Of a DNA stretch of 64,000 bases, positions 17,739 through 27,430 are shown one piece after another. How positions within the stretch are numbered: position 1 is the first letter of the stretch; every line of letters begins with the position of its first letter. The stretch comes from Bordetella ansorpii (lineage in GTDB: Bacteria > Pseudomonadota > Gammaproteobacteria > Burkholderiales > Burkholderiaceae_B). Under the pieces are notes generated by a model that was given only the letters and a program-made list of their open reading frames with translations, ran no database searches and was not told the DNA's origin. A program made the position numbers and the translations under genes. The DNA is taken from NCBI RefSeq assembly GCF_900078705.1, contig NZ_FKIF01000006.1:558001-622000 (forward strand). The letters run 5' to 3'.

Positions 17739-20224
17739 TTTCCGATCAAGCCTTTCAGTGCTTTGTTCACGGCATCCACCGACGTGCCCTGGCCGCCCAG
17801 CGCATCTTTCAGGCGGCGGGCCACGCCCTGCTTGAGCAGGTCGCCGGCGATGGTCTGCCACATCAGCGTGTAGACGGGCTTGTCGAACGGCCCGGTGACG
17901 TGCACCGGCACCGACACGCCCTTGAGGAAGTCCAGCGCCTTGCCCGCTTCGGAGGGATTGGCGTTGACGCGCGCGCGCGCCACGAAATCTAGCGAGCCGC
18001 GCGGAAAATCGATGTTGGCCGGGTCGCCCTGAGTAACGCGCACCAGCGGCGAGTTCAGATCCAGGCGGGTGGCCTTCGCCACGCCCTTGGCCAGGGTCAG
18101 GTCGGCGTCCAGCGTGGTGAACTCGGTCTGGCGCGACGCATCGGAATCCACGGGCGAGTTCTTGATCTCGCCGCCGAACAGGGACTTGGCCTCGCTGAGC
18201 ACCTGCGCCACGTTGATGCCCTTGACGGCGCCATCGCGCAGGCGGATCTGCGACGTGCCGCCCAGGCCGTTGAGCAGGGCATAGGTATTGGCGCCGGCCG
18301 TCTTCAGGTCCACCACGATGCTGCCCTTGCCGGTCAGAGCGTCGCGGCCGGCCACGTCGGCCAGCAGCGGCTGCACCGACACGTCGGCGAGCGTGACCTT
18401 GGCGGCCATCTGGTTGCCGTTGGCGGCATCCACGGACATCGTGCCGCCCAGCTTGCCGTCGTACAGCGCCGCCACCATCGAGGTGATGTCGAGCTTGCCC
18501 TTGTTCAGTTCGAGCGCGACGGCGACGTCGGAGGCCTTGACCTTGCGCACCACCAGTTGGCCGATGTTGATCGTGCCGACGGCCGAAGGGCCGACCAGGC
18601 CGGAGAGATCGATGCTGCCGTCATTGGCGGGCTGGCTCGCGGGCGCAGCCGGCGCGGCCGGCTTGGAGGCGTCCTGCTTGCCATCGCCCGCGGGGGCGGC
18701 CGGCTTGAGCGAGGCCGCGGCGGGCATCAGCTTGTCCAGGTCCAGCGTGTCCACGGCCAGCGCGAACTTCACGCTGGGGATCTGCGTCAGTTGGCTGACG
18801 TCGGTGGACAGGTCGAACTTGCCGCCTTCGAGCACCGCATTGATGCGGGCGCTGGCCTGGTCCTTGGACAGGTCGGCCGAGGCGCTGCCGATGACGGGAA
18901 TCTGCAGGCTGCCCTTGGGCAGGCCGGGATCGGTGATGTTGACCTCGCCCCTGACGGCCGACAGGCCGCCCGAGCGCTGCAGCAGGTTCAGCGACACGGG
19001 AGACGTGAAGGCGGCCTTGACCACGCGCTCGCCCTGCTTGAGGGTACCGTCGATCTTGGCCTGCTGGATGTCGAGTTCGCGGGCGTTGCCGCTGATGCCG
19101 GTCAGGCCGAAGCTGGTGTCCAGCGCCTGCGTGCGCACGCGGCCCGTCACGCCCTGGCCGGTGGCCGCATCGGGCTTGATGCTCAGCGTGGGCGCATCCA
19201 GCGCCAGTTCGAGCGGGCCGCCCGCGCGCGTACCCTTCACGCGCACCGCAATGCGCTCCAGCAGCAACTGGCTTTGTTTGGGATCGGCCGCCAGCTTGGG
19301 CACCGCCACGCTGGCCTCGACGCCGGTCATGGCGATGGAGGGCTCGGTGATGTCGCCGGCGAAGACGAGTTCGAGGCCGGAGACGTCCAGCGACGACGCG
19401 CGGCGGTTGACCGCCAGGTTGCCGCGCACCGCCAGGCTCTTGGCCTGGGCGCCAGGCAGGATGCCGTTCATGCGCACGTCGAGCTTCTGCGCCGCCACGC
19501 GGCCGCCCGCCGGATCCAGGGTGATCTGCGCCTGGCCCGTCAGGCCGGCGTCCACGCGCGGATTGCCGCCTTCCATGCGGGCCGACATCGACACGTCGAA
19601 CGGCTGGTTGAACGTCATGCGGCCCGTGGTGGCATTGAGCTTGGTCACGGCCACCGCCATGCCCGTCATGGCATCCTGCAACTGCAGTTCGCCCGATTGC
19701 AGATCCAGGCCGGCGATGTCGATCTGCATGCTGCTGGGCGTGACGGGCGTGCCGTTGACCAGCGCCTGCGCCGCGCCGCCGATGGCGCCGGCAGCCGCCT
19801 GCCCCGCGTTGGCGGGCGCGGCCTCATCGCGCATCAGGTCGGCAAAATTGAGATTGCCCTGCTTGTCGCGCACGATGCGCGCCTTGAAGCCGTTGATGGT
19901 GACGTGATCGACCACGAAGCTGTTGGACAGGAGCGGCCACACGGCCACCGCCAGGCGCATGCTGTCGATGGACGCGAAGGTCTCGTCGCTGTTCGGTTCG
20001 GACAGCGACACGCCCTGCACCGCCAGGCCGATGCGCGGGAACAGCGACAGCTCGATCTCGCCATCGATGGCCAGGCTGCGGTGATAGCGCTCTTGGACCA
20101 GTTCTTCGAGCTTGTACTTGTAGGCGTTCGGGTCGAACGTGAGCAGGAAAATGGCCAGGCCCACGACCGCCACGACGACGACCACGACCAAGCCGATCAG
20201 GATGCGTTTCAACCACGTCTTCAT
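17735..20224 (-). CDS. AsmA-family protein
   Basis: 829 aa. N-terminal membrane anchor (LIGLVVVVVVAVVGLAIFLL, about 10-29) followed by a long periplasmic region of beta-rich repeats, with a conserved AsmA C-terminal part (LLNGLGGTSQIRLRDGAVKG near 650). AsmA-like proteins span the periplasm and are implicated in phospholipid transport or outer-membrane assembly. A low-complexity Ala/Pro stretch (about 505-540) interrupts the middle. The adjacent MOSC-N gene overlaps by 4 bp. Confidence 0.85.
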   Translation of the reverse strand: MKTWLKRILIGLVVVVVVAVVGLAIFLLTFDPNAYKYKLEELVQERYHRSLAIDGEIELSLFPRIGLAVQGVSLSEPNSDETFASIDSMRLAVAVWPLLSNSFVVDHVTINGFKARIVRDKQGNLNFADLMRDEAAPANAGQAAAGAIGGAAQALVNGTPVTPSSMQIDIAGLDLQSGELQLQDAMTGMAVAVTKLNATTGRMTFNQPFDVSMSARMEGGNPRVDAGLTGQAQITLDPAGGRVAAQKLDVRMNGILPGAQAKSLAVRGNLAVNRRASSLDVSGLELVFAGDITEPSIAMTGVEASVAVPKLAADPKQSQLLLERIAVRVKGTRAGGPLELALDAPTLSIKPDAATGQGVTGRVRTQALDTSFGLTGISGNARELDIQQAKIDGTLKQGERVVKAAFTSPVSLNLLQRSGGLSAVRGEVNITDPGLPKGSLQIPVIGSASADLSKDQASARINAVLEGGKFDLSTDVSQLTQIPSVKFALAVDTLDLDKLMPAAASLKPAAPAGDGKQDASKPAAPAAPASQPANDGSIDLSGLVGPSAVGTINIGQLVVRKVKASDVAVALELNKGKLDITSMVAALYDGKLGGTMSVDAANGNQMAAKVTLADVSVQPLLADVAGRDALTGKGSIVVDLKTAGANTYALLNGLGGTSQIRLRDGAVKGINVAQVLSEAKSLFGGEIKNSPVDSDASRQTEFTTLDADLTLAKGVAKATRLDLNSPLVRVTQGDPANIDFPRGSLDFVARARVNANPSEAGKALDFLKGVSVPVHVTGPFDKPVYTLMWQTIAGDLLKQGVARRLKDALGGQGTSVDAVNKALKGLIGK

Positions 20225-20589
20225 TGATGCACCGTCACTACCTCGGCTGCGAGAGTTACTGCGTATATTGTTGGAGCGCCATCACGGGCGCGCGACATTG
20301 CGGCTGCGCCGCGCGCTCGCCATTGCCAGGGGCCTGCCGCGGCAGCCAAGCCCGCGGCTGGCCCTGAATCATCAAAGGGCAGACCTTCGGAACAATGGGA
20401 AATTCGTCTCGCGCGCGAACAGCCTATGAAGCCCTATCGTAACAAATCAAAGCGACCGGCTTCTGTAGCAAGAGGTGTTCCTGGCACGCTTGGGGTGACA
20501 GGGTGCAAGAGGACTGGAAATCCTGACAGGAATGACAGGGGAAAGGCCCGCGCGGCAATCGCCGGCGCGGGCCGATTGCGCCTGCGCGA
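20225..20589. other. 365-bp intergenic region
   Basis: No coding or RNA gene recognised. It contains three TGACAGG heptamers (20496, 20524, 20533) and an imperfect hairpin GCAATCG/CGATTGC (20555-20561 and 20573-20579) just beyond the msrA stop; the hairpin has no T-tract. The AsmA promoter should lie at the left end, but none stands out. Confidence 0.3.
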
Positions 20590-21342
20590 TTATGAAGCGG
20601 AGGCCTGGCGCACCAGCACGGGCTTGTCCTGGTAGCGGGACGGGAACAGGCGCTTGAGCTCGCCGATCTTGGGCAGGTCGTTGATGACGATGTAGGGATT
20701 GGACGGATGCTCGGTCAGGAAATCCTGGTGGTAGTCTTCGGCCGGATAGAAATGGGCCTGCTCCTCGATGCGCGTGGCGATCGGGCGCGAGAAGGCATGC
20801 GCGCCATCCAGTTGGGCGATATAGGCCTGCGCCACCCGCTTCTGATCGGCATCCATGGGGAAGATGGCGGAACGGTACTGGGTCCCCACGTCCGGACCCT
20901 GGCGGTTCAATTCGGTGGGATTGTGGGCCACCGAGAAGAATATCTGCAGCAAGGCGCCGTACGACACCTTGGACGGATCGTAGGTGACCTGCACCGACTC
21001 GGCATGGCCGGTGGCGCCGGAGCCCACCATGTCGTACCGGGCCGTGTCGGCCGCGCCGCCGGCATAGCCCGACAGCACGCGTTGCACGCCCTGTACGTGC
21101 TGGAACACGCCCTGTACGCCCCAGAAGCAGCCGCCCGCAAACACGGCGGTCTCGGTGCGTGCGGCGCTGGCGGGAACATCCTGCATGGGTGCGGCGATGG
21201 CCACGCCGGGCTCGCCGCCCATGCCGAACGACCAGGCCGGTGATTGCCAGGCGAAAATGCCCGCGGCCAGCGCGGCGCCGCCCGCCAGCAGGGAAAGCAG
21301 CGCACGGCGGCGCGCAGAGGAAGAAGGGGATTGCGTCGTCAT
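20590..21342 (-). CDS. msrA: Exported peptide-methionine (S)-S-oxide reductase MsrA
   Basis: 250 aa. It reduces the S-epimer of methionine sulfoxide in proteins. The catalytic motif GGCFWG is at 70-75 (Cys72). TGHAESVQVTYDP, the PTELNRQGPDVGTQYRS substrate region and the C-terminal EDYHQDF are all conserved. The first about 55 residues are an export signal with a twin-arginine-like run (ARRRALLSLLAGGAAL) and an Ala-rich cleavage region, so the enzyme should act in the periplasm. Third gene of the minus-strand msrB-dipZ-msrA series. Confidence 0.95.
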   Translation of the reverse strand: MTTQSPSSSARRRALLSLLAGGAALAAGIFAWQSPAWSFGMGGEPGVAIAAPMQDVPASAARTETAVFAGGCFWGVQGVFQHVQGVQRVLSGYAGGAADTARYDMVGSGATGHAESVQVTYDPSKVSYGALLQIFFSVAHNPTELNRQGPDVGTQYRSAIFPMDADQKRVAQAYIAQLDGAHAFSRPIATRIEEQAHFYPAEDYHQDFLTEHPSNPYIVINDLPKIGELKRLFPSRYQDKPVLVRQASAS

Positions 21343-21423
21343 GGTGCAAGGCTCCTGTCGCGATGGGTGCGATGAAGAGAAACGGCGTTCGCGCCCGGGG
21401 ATGCGGCCCCGGACGCCACGGGA

Positions 21424-23352
21424 TCAGCCAAAGGTGAAGGCATAAGCCGACACGCCGGGATCGAGGAATTCGATGCTGAAGGTGCGGTCGGCGATGGGAC
21501 CGGGCTGGCGCACCAGTTGATACAGGCGTTGCTCGGTGACCGTGCCCGTGCCGTCAGCGGCCACGTCGGCGCCGTGCGCATCGCCCGGCGCCTGGCCATC
21601 GACCGTGACCTTGAAGCGCACGGGCTTGCCGTCCGCCCCCGGCCCCAGCACCAGATGCAGGTCGCGGGCATGGAAGCGGTAGACGATGCGGCCCGACGCA
21701 CCGGCCAGCCGGGCCTGCTCGGCGCCGATGTCCCAGCTGCCGTCCAGCCCCCACGCGTTCAACCTGGGATTCGCGGGCGCCGTGTAGCGGCCGGCCTGGT
21801 CATGCACGGCGGCGCCCGAGGCGAAGTTCTCCGCCCGGCCGTAGCCCAGATAGGTCTCGGGCGATTGCACCTGGTTCATGTCGGCGGCCACCTGGTCGGC
21901 CTGGGCCGATACGGTCGACATGCCGTCCTTCACCTGGGCGCCGGCTTCGCGCAGCAGGTCCTGGATGACGCGTTCCGACCTGTCGTAGTCGCCTTCGCCG
22001 AAATGGTGATGGCGGATACGGCCCTGGGCATCGATGAAATAGTGCGCCGGCCAATATTGGTTGTCGAAGGCGCGCCAGATCGCGTAGTTGTTGTCGATGG
22101 CCACCGGATAGTCCAGTTGATAGCGCCTGACGGCCTTGGCGACGTTGCCGGCGTCGCGCTCGAAGGCGAACTCGGGCGCGTGTACGCCGATCACCACCAG
22201 GCCCTGGTCTCGGTACTTGTCGGCCCAGGCTTTCACGTAGGGCAACGCGCGCAGGCAGTTGATGCAAGAGTACGTCCAGAAATCGACCAGCACCACCTTG
22301 CCGCGCAGGCCCTCGGCCGTCAGCGGCGGGGAATTCAGCCACTGCACCGCGCCGTCCAACGAGGGCAGCATGCCTTCGACGGGCAGCGACGAGGCCGTGC
22401 CGGCGCCCGCCGCGCGCATGGCGCCGCTGGCGGCCATCATGGCGGGGCCGTTGGCCTGCATCATCGCGGAAGAGCCTTGCATGGCCATCGACGGCTGGGC
22501 CTGCATGGACATGCCGTCGGAACCCTGCATCGCCGCCGAGCCCTGCATCGCCATGCTGTCGGACCCTCGCATCGCTGGCGAGCCCTGCATCGCCATGGCG
22601 CCGTCCTGCGTCCCTGAAGCGGCACCGCCCCGCGAACCGCCCAGCTTATCCACCAGGCGCTGTTCCAGCCCGCTGGTGGACGCCGTCGACAGTTGCGCCA
22701 GGACACCCGTATCCAGGCCGAAGGCGATGGCCGCCACGCCGGCCAGCATCGCCGCGCCCAGGCCGCGCCGGACCCATTCGCCCGCGCCCAGCGAGCGCTT
22801 CATCGCGGCGAACACCTTGCCGCCCACCAGCAGCGCCACGGCCAGCGACGTGGCGGCGCCCGCCGCATAGGCCAGCAACAGCAGCGACGTGCCCAGGCTG
22901 GCGCCCTGCAGCGCGGCGCCGGTCAGCACCAGGCCCAGGATCGGGCCCGCGCAAGGCGCCCACAGCAGGCCCGTGGCGATCCCCAACAGAAAAGAGGCGC
23001 CCGGCCTGGGGCCGCCGGCCTGCGCGGTTTCCGTCAGCCGGTTGCCGACGGACACCAGCGGATGCGCCAGGCGTTCGGCCAGCCTGGGCCAAAGCAGGGC
23101 CAGCGCGAACAGCGCCACCAGCGCCAGCGCCAGCCAGCGGCCGTACTGGTTGGCGGCCACCACCCAGCCGCCGCCCACGGCGGCCAGCGAGGCCACCAGC
23201 GCGAACGTCAGCACCATCCCCGCCAGCAGGGGCAAGGCGCCGCGCGTGAAGGACTGGCCGGCGCTGGAGAACACGAAGGGCAGCACCGGCAGGATGCACG
23301 GGCTGAGGATGGTCAGGACGCCGCCGAGGTAGGCGAGAACGAGGAGCAGCAT
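21424..23352 (-). CDS. dipZ: DipZ-type fusion: CcdA-like membrane domain, Met-rich linker, thioredoxin-like domain
   Basis: 642 aa. Residues 1-225 form a CcdA/DsbD-beta-like electron-carrying membrane domain with the paired cysteines in ILSPCILP (Cys19) and LLWAPCAGP (Cys134). Residues about 253-312 form a methionine-rich linker. Residues about 320-480 are a TlpA/AhpC-like thioredoxin domain with CINC (363-366) in WTYSCINCLRALP. The rest is the C-terminal sugar-binding-like beta domain typical of DipZ. It should carry reducing power from cytoplasmic thioredoxin to the periplasm, plausibly to feed the flanking MsrA and MsrB. The ATG at 23352 has AGGA 9 bp upstream; a TTG six codons earlier is less likely. 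Confidence 0.88.
   Translation of the reverse strand: MLLLVLAYLGGVLTILSPCILPVLPFVFSSAGQSFTRGALPLLAGMVLTFALVASLAAVGGGWVVAANQYGRWLALALVALFALALLWPRLAERLAHPLVSVGNRLTETAQAGGPRPGASFLLGIATGLLWAPCAGPILGLVLTGAALQGASLGTSLLLLAYAAGAATSLAVALLVGGKVFAAMKRSLGAGEWVRRGLGAAMLAGVAAIAFGLDTGVLAQLSTASTSGLEQRLVDKLGGSRGGAASGTQDGAMAMQGSPAMRGSDSMAMQGSAAMQGSDGMSMQAQPSMAMQGSSAMMQANGPAMMAASGAMRAAGAGTASSLPVEGMLPSLDGAVQWLNSPPLTAEGLRGKVVLVDFWTYSCINCLRALPYVKAWADKYRDQGLVVIGVHAPEFAFERDAGNVAKAVRRYQLDYPVAIDNNYAIWRAFDNQYWPAHYFIDAQGRIRHHHFGEGDYDRSERVIQDLLREAGAQVKDGMSTVSAQADQVAADMNQVQSPETYLGYGRAENFASGAAVHDQAGRYTAPANPRLNAWGLDGSWDIGAEQARLAGASGRIVYRFHARDLHLVLGPGADGKPVRFKVTVDGQAPGDAHGADVAADGTGTVTEQRLYQLVRQPGPIADRTFSIEFLDPGVSAYAFTFG
22417..22596 (-). 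repeat. Degenerate repeat encoding the Met-rich linker of DipZ
   Basis: Within dipZ, 60 residues contain 15 methionines arranged as variants of M-A-M-Q-G-S and A-M-Q-G-S every 6-8 residues. At DNA level the unit GAGCCCTGCATCGCCATG recurs at least twice and in a third near-copy (minus-strand gene, plus-strand sequence given). Confidence 0.8.
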
Positions 23353-23388
23353 GGTTATCGGTCCTGGCAATGAAAGGGAGTGGCGGCC

Positions 23389-23898
23389 TCAGGCCGGTTG
23401 CGCGGCGAAGGTCATGGCCACGCCGTTCATGCAGTAGCGCAGGCCCGTCGGGCGCGGGCCGTCGTCGAACACGTGCCCCAGGTGGCCGCCGCAGCGGTGG
23501 CAATGCACGGCGGTGCGCAGCATGCCGAAGGTGGTGTCGCGGGTTTCGCCGACCGCATCGGCCAGGGGCTCCCAGAAGCTGGGCCAGCCGGTGTGGCTCT
23601 CGAACTTGGTCTTGGACGAGAACAGCGGCAGGCCGCAGCCCGCGCAGGCAAAGGTGCCCGCGCGGTGCTCGTCGTTCAGCGGGCTGCTGTAGGGGCGCTC
23701 GGTGCCTTCCTGGCGCAGCACGTGGTACTGCGCGGGGGTCAGGCGCTGGCGCCATTCGGCGTCGGTATGCGTCACCTCGAACGACTGCTGGCCAGCGGCC
23801 GGCGCGGCCACGGCGCGCGTGTCGAACAGCCGGGGCAGCACGCCCGCGGCCAATGCGGCCACGCCGCCCGCATACAGGAATTGTCGTCTGGTCGCCAT
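23389..23898 (-). CDS. msrB: Tat-exported peptide-methionine (R)-S-oxide reductase MsrB
   Basis: 169 aa. It reduces the R-epimer of methionine sulfoxide. Zinc cysteines CAGC (85-88) and CHRC (133-136) and the catalytic Cys156 in RYCMN are all present; SHTGWPSFWEPL (101-112) is the family substrate loop. The N-terminus TRRQFLYAGGVAALAAG is a good twin-arginine (Tat) signal, so the enzyme is expected in the periplasm. It lies 36 bp upstream of dipZ, consistent with an msrB-dipZ-msrA operon, and is divergent from the response-regulator gene across 145 bp. Confidence 0.95.
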   Translation of the reverse strand: MATRRQFLYAGGVAALAAGVLPRLFDTRAVAAPAAGQQSFEVTHTDAEWRQRLTPAQYHVLRQEGTERPYSSPLNDEHRAGTFACAGCGLPLFSSKTKFESHTGWPSFWEPLADAVGETRDTTFGMLRTAVHCHRCGGHLGHVFDDGPRPTGLRYCMNGVAMTFAAQPA

Positions 23899-24043
23899 GA
23901 GGATCTCCGCAGCACAGGGGTTTCGATGACCGCAGCGTAGTTCCGGCGTCCTCCCGGAGTCCTCACGTAAACTTAAACAAATCGTGATCACTCGGCAGGC
24001 GGTTTGCGCCCACAATGACACGTCCCTTCTTTACTGCCCGCCG

Positions 24044-24760
24044 ATGGACCAGCCCAGACGCGTCCTCGTGGTCGAGGACGACAACCATATCGCCGACCTG
24101 CTCGCGCTGAACCTGCGCGACGAAGGCTTCGACGTCACCCACGCCGCCACTGGCGACGAGGGCCTGCGCCAGCTCGAACAGGGCAACTGGGACGCGCTCA
24201 TCCTCGACCTGATGCTGCCCGGCATCGACGGCCTGGAAATCTGCCGCCGCGCCCGCGCCATGACGCGCTACACCCCCATCATCATCCTCAGCGCCCGCGC
24301 CAGCGAGGTGCACCGCATCCTGGGCCTGGAGCTGGGCGCCGACGACTACATGACCAAGCCGTTCTCGGTGCTGGAGCTGGTGGCGCGCGTGAAGGCGTTG
24401 CTGCGCCGCGTGGACGCGCTGGCCCGCAACGCCCGCATGGACGCGGGCAGCCTCTCGGCCGGGGGCCTGTTCATCGATCCGCTGGCGCGCGAGGCCACGC
24501 TGGACGGCAAGGCCCTGGACCTGACCCCGCGCGAGTTCGACCTGCTGTACTTCTTCGCGCGCCAGCCCGGCAAGGTGTTCTCGCGCATGGACCTGCTCAA
24601 TGCCGTGTGGGGCTATCGGCACGAGGGCTACGAGCACACCGTCAACACCCACATCAACCGCCTGCGCACCAAGATCGAGCGCGACCCCGCTCAGCCCGAG
24701 CGCATCCTGACGGTGTGGGGACGCGGCTACAAGTTCGCGGCCCCGGAGGGCCCGGCCTGA
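24044..24760 (+). CDS. OmpR-family response regulator
   Basis: 238 aa. Receiver domain 5-120 with acidic pocket VVEDDNH, phosphoacceptor Asp55 in LILDLMLPG and Lys in DDYMTKPFSV; C-terminal winged-helix DNA-binding domain (about 140-235: TPREFDLLYFFARQPG, VNTHINRLRTKIE). Its stop overlaps the kinase start by one base (TGATG). The divergent msrB-dipZ-msrA genes make periplasmic methionine repair the natural guess for its target, like E. coli HprSR and msrPQ, but this is inference. The ATG at 24044 was chosen because the receiver fold starts 6 residues later. Confidence 0.93.
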   Translation: MDQPRRVLVVEDDNHIADLLALNLRDEGFDVTHAATGDEGLRQLEQGNWDALILDLMLPGIDGLEICRRARAMTRYTPIIILSARASEVHRILGLELGADDYMTKPFSVLELVARVKALLRRVDALARNARMDAGSLSAGGLFIDPLAREATLDGKALDLTPREFDLLYFFARQPGKVFSRMDLLNAVWGYRHEGYEHTVNTHINRLRTKIERDPAQPERILTVWGRGYKFAAPEGPA

Positions 24761-26235
24761 TGGCCTTGTGGCGGCGCCTGACGCTGACCCAGCGCCTGTC
24801 GCTGGTGTTCGCCCTGCTGCTGATGGTGTGCAGCAGCACGTCCGCGTGGATGCAGATCCGCGCCAGCCGCATGCACGAGCTGGAAGTCGTGCAGGGCCTG
24901 TCGCGCGACCTGGCCGAGCACATCGCGCGCACCGGGCAACTGATGGACGCCAACGGCCTGAAGCCCGACGCCGTGCGCCAGTTGTTCAGCCAGCTGATGG
25001 GCGTGAACCCCAGCGTCGAGGTCTACCTGCTGGACCTGGACGGCAACATCACCGGCCATGCGGCGCCGGCCGATCGCCTGAAGCGCGGCAGGGTGAACCT
25101 GGACCCCGTGCGCGCCCTGCTGGGCGGCGCGCGGCTGCCCGTGCTGGGCGACGATCCGCGCAGCGCCGATGCGCGCAAGGTCTTCAGCGCCGCGCCGCTG
25201 CGCATGGGCGGGCGCGACGTGGGCTACGTGTACGTGGTGCTGCTGGGCGAGGCGCACGACCGCCTGGCCGCGCGCGATGCCACCAGCACCGCGCTGGACA
25301 TCGGCCTGTGGTCCATCGGCCTGATGGCCTTGCTGTGCCTGGTGGCCGGCCTGGCGGCCTTCGCCATCATCACGCGTCCTTTGCGCAGGCTGACGGAAGC
25401 CGTGCGTGGCTTCGACGTCGACGGCTCGCCCACCGCCCTGCCCCCGCCCCCAGCCAGCACCCGCGCGGACAGCGACGAGATCGCCGTGCTGGACGGCGCG
25501 TTCCGCCAGATGGCCGGCCGGCTGGGCGAGCAATGGCGGACGCTGTCGCGGCAAGACCAGGAGCGGCGCGAACTGATCGCCAATATCTCGCACGACCTGC
25601 GCACGCCGCTGGCCTCGCTGCACGGATATCTGGAAACCCTGTCGCTGAAGGATGCATCGCTGCAGCCTGCCGAGCGCCGCCGCTACCTGGGCATCGCGCT
25701 GGACCAGAGCCGCAAAGTCGGCGGGCTGGCGCAATCGCTGTTCGAGCTGGCGCGGCTGGAGTATGGATCGGTCCAGCCCGAGATCGAACCCTTCGCGTTG
25801 ACGGACCTGGTGCAGGACGTGTTCCAGAAGTTCGAACTGGCGGCCGAAGCGCGCCAGGTAACGTTGCGCGCGAGCTTCGATGCGCCGCCGCCACCGGTGT
25901 GCGCCGACCTGGGCCTGATCGAGCGCGTGCTGACCAACCTGCTGGACAACGCGCTGCGGCATGTGCCGGCGGGGGGCGACATCGAGATCGTGATGGCGCC
26001 GCGCCGCGAGGCGGTGGAGATCACCCTCAGCGACAGCGGTCCCGGCATCGCCACCGAATTGCGCGAGGCGGTATTCCAGAAACCGTTCGACGTGGGCGGC
26101 GCGCGGCGCGGCGGCGGGTTGGGACTGCGCATCGTGCATCGCATCCTGCAGTTGCATGGGCGGGAGATCGCGCTGCTGGATCTGCCGGGGCGCGGGGCGG
26201 CGTTCCGGTTCTCGTTGCCGGTCGCCAAGGGCTGA
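24760..26235 (+). CDS. Sensor histidine kinase
   Basis: 491 aa. Two membrane helices (about 10-30 and 185-210) bracket a periplasmic sensor region of about 150 residues that is not recognised. HAMP linker near 210-265; HisKA with phosphoacceptor His278 in [10 protein letters not shown]; HATPase with N-box [11 protein letters not shown]1 DSGPGIA and G2 GGGLGLRIV. It forms a two-component pair with the overlapping response regulator. The signal sensed is unknown; no cysteine pair or methionine cluster stands out in the periplasmic part. Confidence 0.93.
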   Translation: MALWRRLTLTQRLSLVFALLLMVCSSTSAWMQIRASRMHELEVVQGLSRDLAEHIARTGQLMDANGLKPDAVRQLFSQLMGVNPSVEVYLLDLDGNITGHAAPADRLKRGRVNLDPVRALLGGARLPVLGDDPRSADARKVFSAAPLRMGGRDVGYVYVVLLGEAHDRLAARDATSTALDIGLWSIGLMALLCLVAGLAAFAIITRPLRRLTEAVRGFDVDGSPTALPPPPASTRADSDEIAVLDGAFRQMAGRLGEQWRTLSRQDQERRELIANISHDLRTPLASLHGYLETLSLKDASLQPAERRRYLGIALDQSRKVGGLAQSLFELARLEYGSVQPEIEPFALTDLVQDVFQKFELAAEARQVTLRASFDAPPPPVCADLGLIERVLTNLLDNALRHVPAGGDIEIVMAPRREAVEITLSDSGPGIATELREAVFQKPFDVGGARRGGGLGLRIVHRILQLHGREIALLDLPGRGAAFRFSLPVAKG

Positions 26236-26419
26236 AGGGCCACCGCGTAGGCTTGCGCCCGCCAACGCCCCGCTGCACGTGCGGGGATCGGCGGCCGGAC
26301 AGCGGACGCGGGGTCCTGCCAGGGCAGCCCCTCGCGGCATGTCCGCGCAGCCGCTGTTGCGGTTGACTACACTGCATCTGCCCCCGTGCGCCTGCGCGCC
26401 GTTTCACACAGAGCCCACC

Positions 26420-27205
26420 ATGTCCCTGCAATTCGCCGCGAACCTGAGCTTCCTGTACCAGAACCTGCCTTTTCTCGACCGCATCGATGCCGCCGCGCGC
26501 GATGGCTTCAAGGGCGTGGAGTACGTCTCGCCCCTGGAGTTCTCGGCGCCAGACATCCGGCGGCGGCTGGACGACAACGGTGTGCAACAGGTGCTGTTCA
26601 ACGCCGCGGTGGGCCAGTGGTCGAGGGGCGAGCGCGGCATTGGCGCCCTGCCCGGACATCAGGCCGAGTTTCGCGACGCGATGGAACGAGCCCTGGAATA
26701 TGCCGGCGTGCTGGGCAACCGGCTGCTGCATGTGATGGCCGGCCTCGTGCCTTCCGGCGCCGACCGCGCGGCCTGCGCCGCCGCCTTCCAGGAGAACCTG
26801 GCCTGGGCCGCGCCGCACGCCGCCGCGCAAGGCATCACCCTGCTGCTGGAACCCATCAACCAGCGCGACATGCCGGGCTATTTCCTGAGCTACCAGCACG
26901 ATGCGATCGCCCTGATCGATGCCGTCGGCGCTTCCAACATCGCGCTGCAGTTCGACTGCTATCACTGCCAGATCATGGAGGGCGACGTCGTCACCCGGCT
27001 GCGTGCGCTGCAAGACCGCATCGGGCATATCCAGATCGCCAGCGTGCCGGGCCGGCATGAGCCCGATGGGGAGGAGTTGAACTATCCCTTTGTGTTCGAG
27101 CGCTTGCGCGAGCTGGGCTACGAGGGCTGGATCGGCTGCGAATACAAGCCACGCGCGGGCACGTCCGAGGGATTGGGCTGGCTGCGCCTGGCAGCGCCAC
27201 GGTAG
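26420..27205 (+). CDS. hyi: Hydroxypyruvate isomerase-like TIM-barrel protein
   Basis: 261 aa xylose-isomerase-like TIM barrel. Matches Hyi/Otn[19 protein letters not shown] at the N-terminus, metal-binding Glu in [16 protein letters not shown] (about 138-153), [12 protein letters not shown] (about 179-190), and [17 protein letters not shown]. Hyi interconverts hydroxypyruvate and tartronate semialdehyde in glyoxylate metabolism; OtnI acts on 2-dehydrotetronate, and the two cannot be told apart here. No glyoxylate carboligase or tartronate reductase is adjacent. It is the last chromosomal gene before the genomic island. Confidence 0.85.
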   Translation: MSLQFAANLSFLYQNLPFLDRIDAAARDGFKGVEYVSPLEFSAPDIRRRLDDNGVQQVLFNAAVGQWSRGERGIGALPGHQAEFRDAMERALEYAGVLGNRLLHVMAGLVPSGADRAACAAAFQENLAWAAPHAAAQGITLLLEPINQRDMPGYFLSYQHDAIALIDAVGASNIALQFDCYHCQIMEGDVVTRLRALQDRIGHIQIASVPGRHEPDGEELNYPFVFERLRELGYEGWIGCEYKPRAGTSEGLGWLRLAAPR

Positions 27206-27278
27206 GCGCCTCGCCGGGTATCCCTGCAACGCCGCTGCGCGCGCCGATCAGTTTGTCCAGCAATGCCAACAGGTGATA

Positions 27279-27380
27279 TCACGGCAATTGTGCAAGCACC
27301 TCTTGCACAAATGACTCGTCCGGCCAAGCCTCGGCAAAAGCCCGCATGTACTTGAGATTACGCGGCGAGAAGCCCTTCAT
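27279..27380 (-). pseudogene. Remnant of a DUF1016 (YhcG-type nuclease) gene
   Basis: The minus strand encodes a 33-aa open fragment starting MKGFSPRNLKYMRAFAEAWP and ending AQLP. It matches the region around 32000-32090 of the intact DUF1016 gene of the same island almost residue for residue, including the same DNA context, but stops after LP where the intact gene continues WGHNL. No remaining parts of the gene are visible on either side, so this is a broken copy left at the island edge. Confidence 0.75.
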
Positions 27381-27430
27381 GGGACATGGGCAAGTCGGTG
27401 TAGTCTCGATTTATCTTGGCCTAGCAATAT

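Noticed and set aside
20496-20539. Three TGACAGG heptamers as operator
   Set aside because: Spacing is irregular (28 and 9 bp) and no adjacent regulator suggests a role; kept only as a note in the gap entry.
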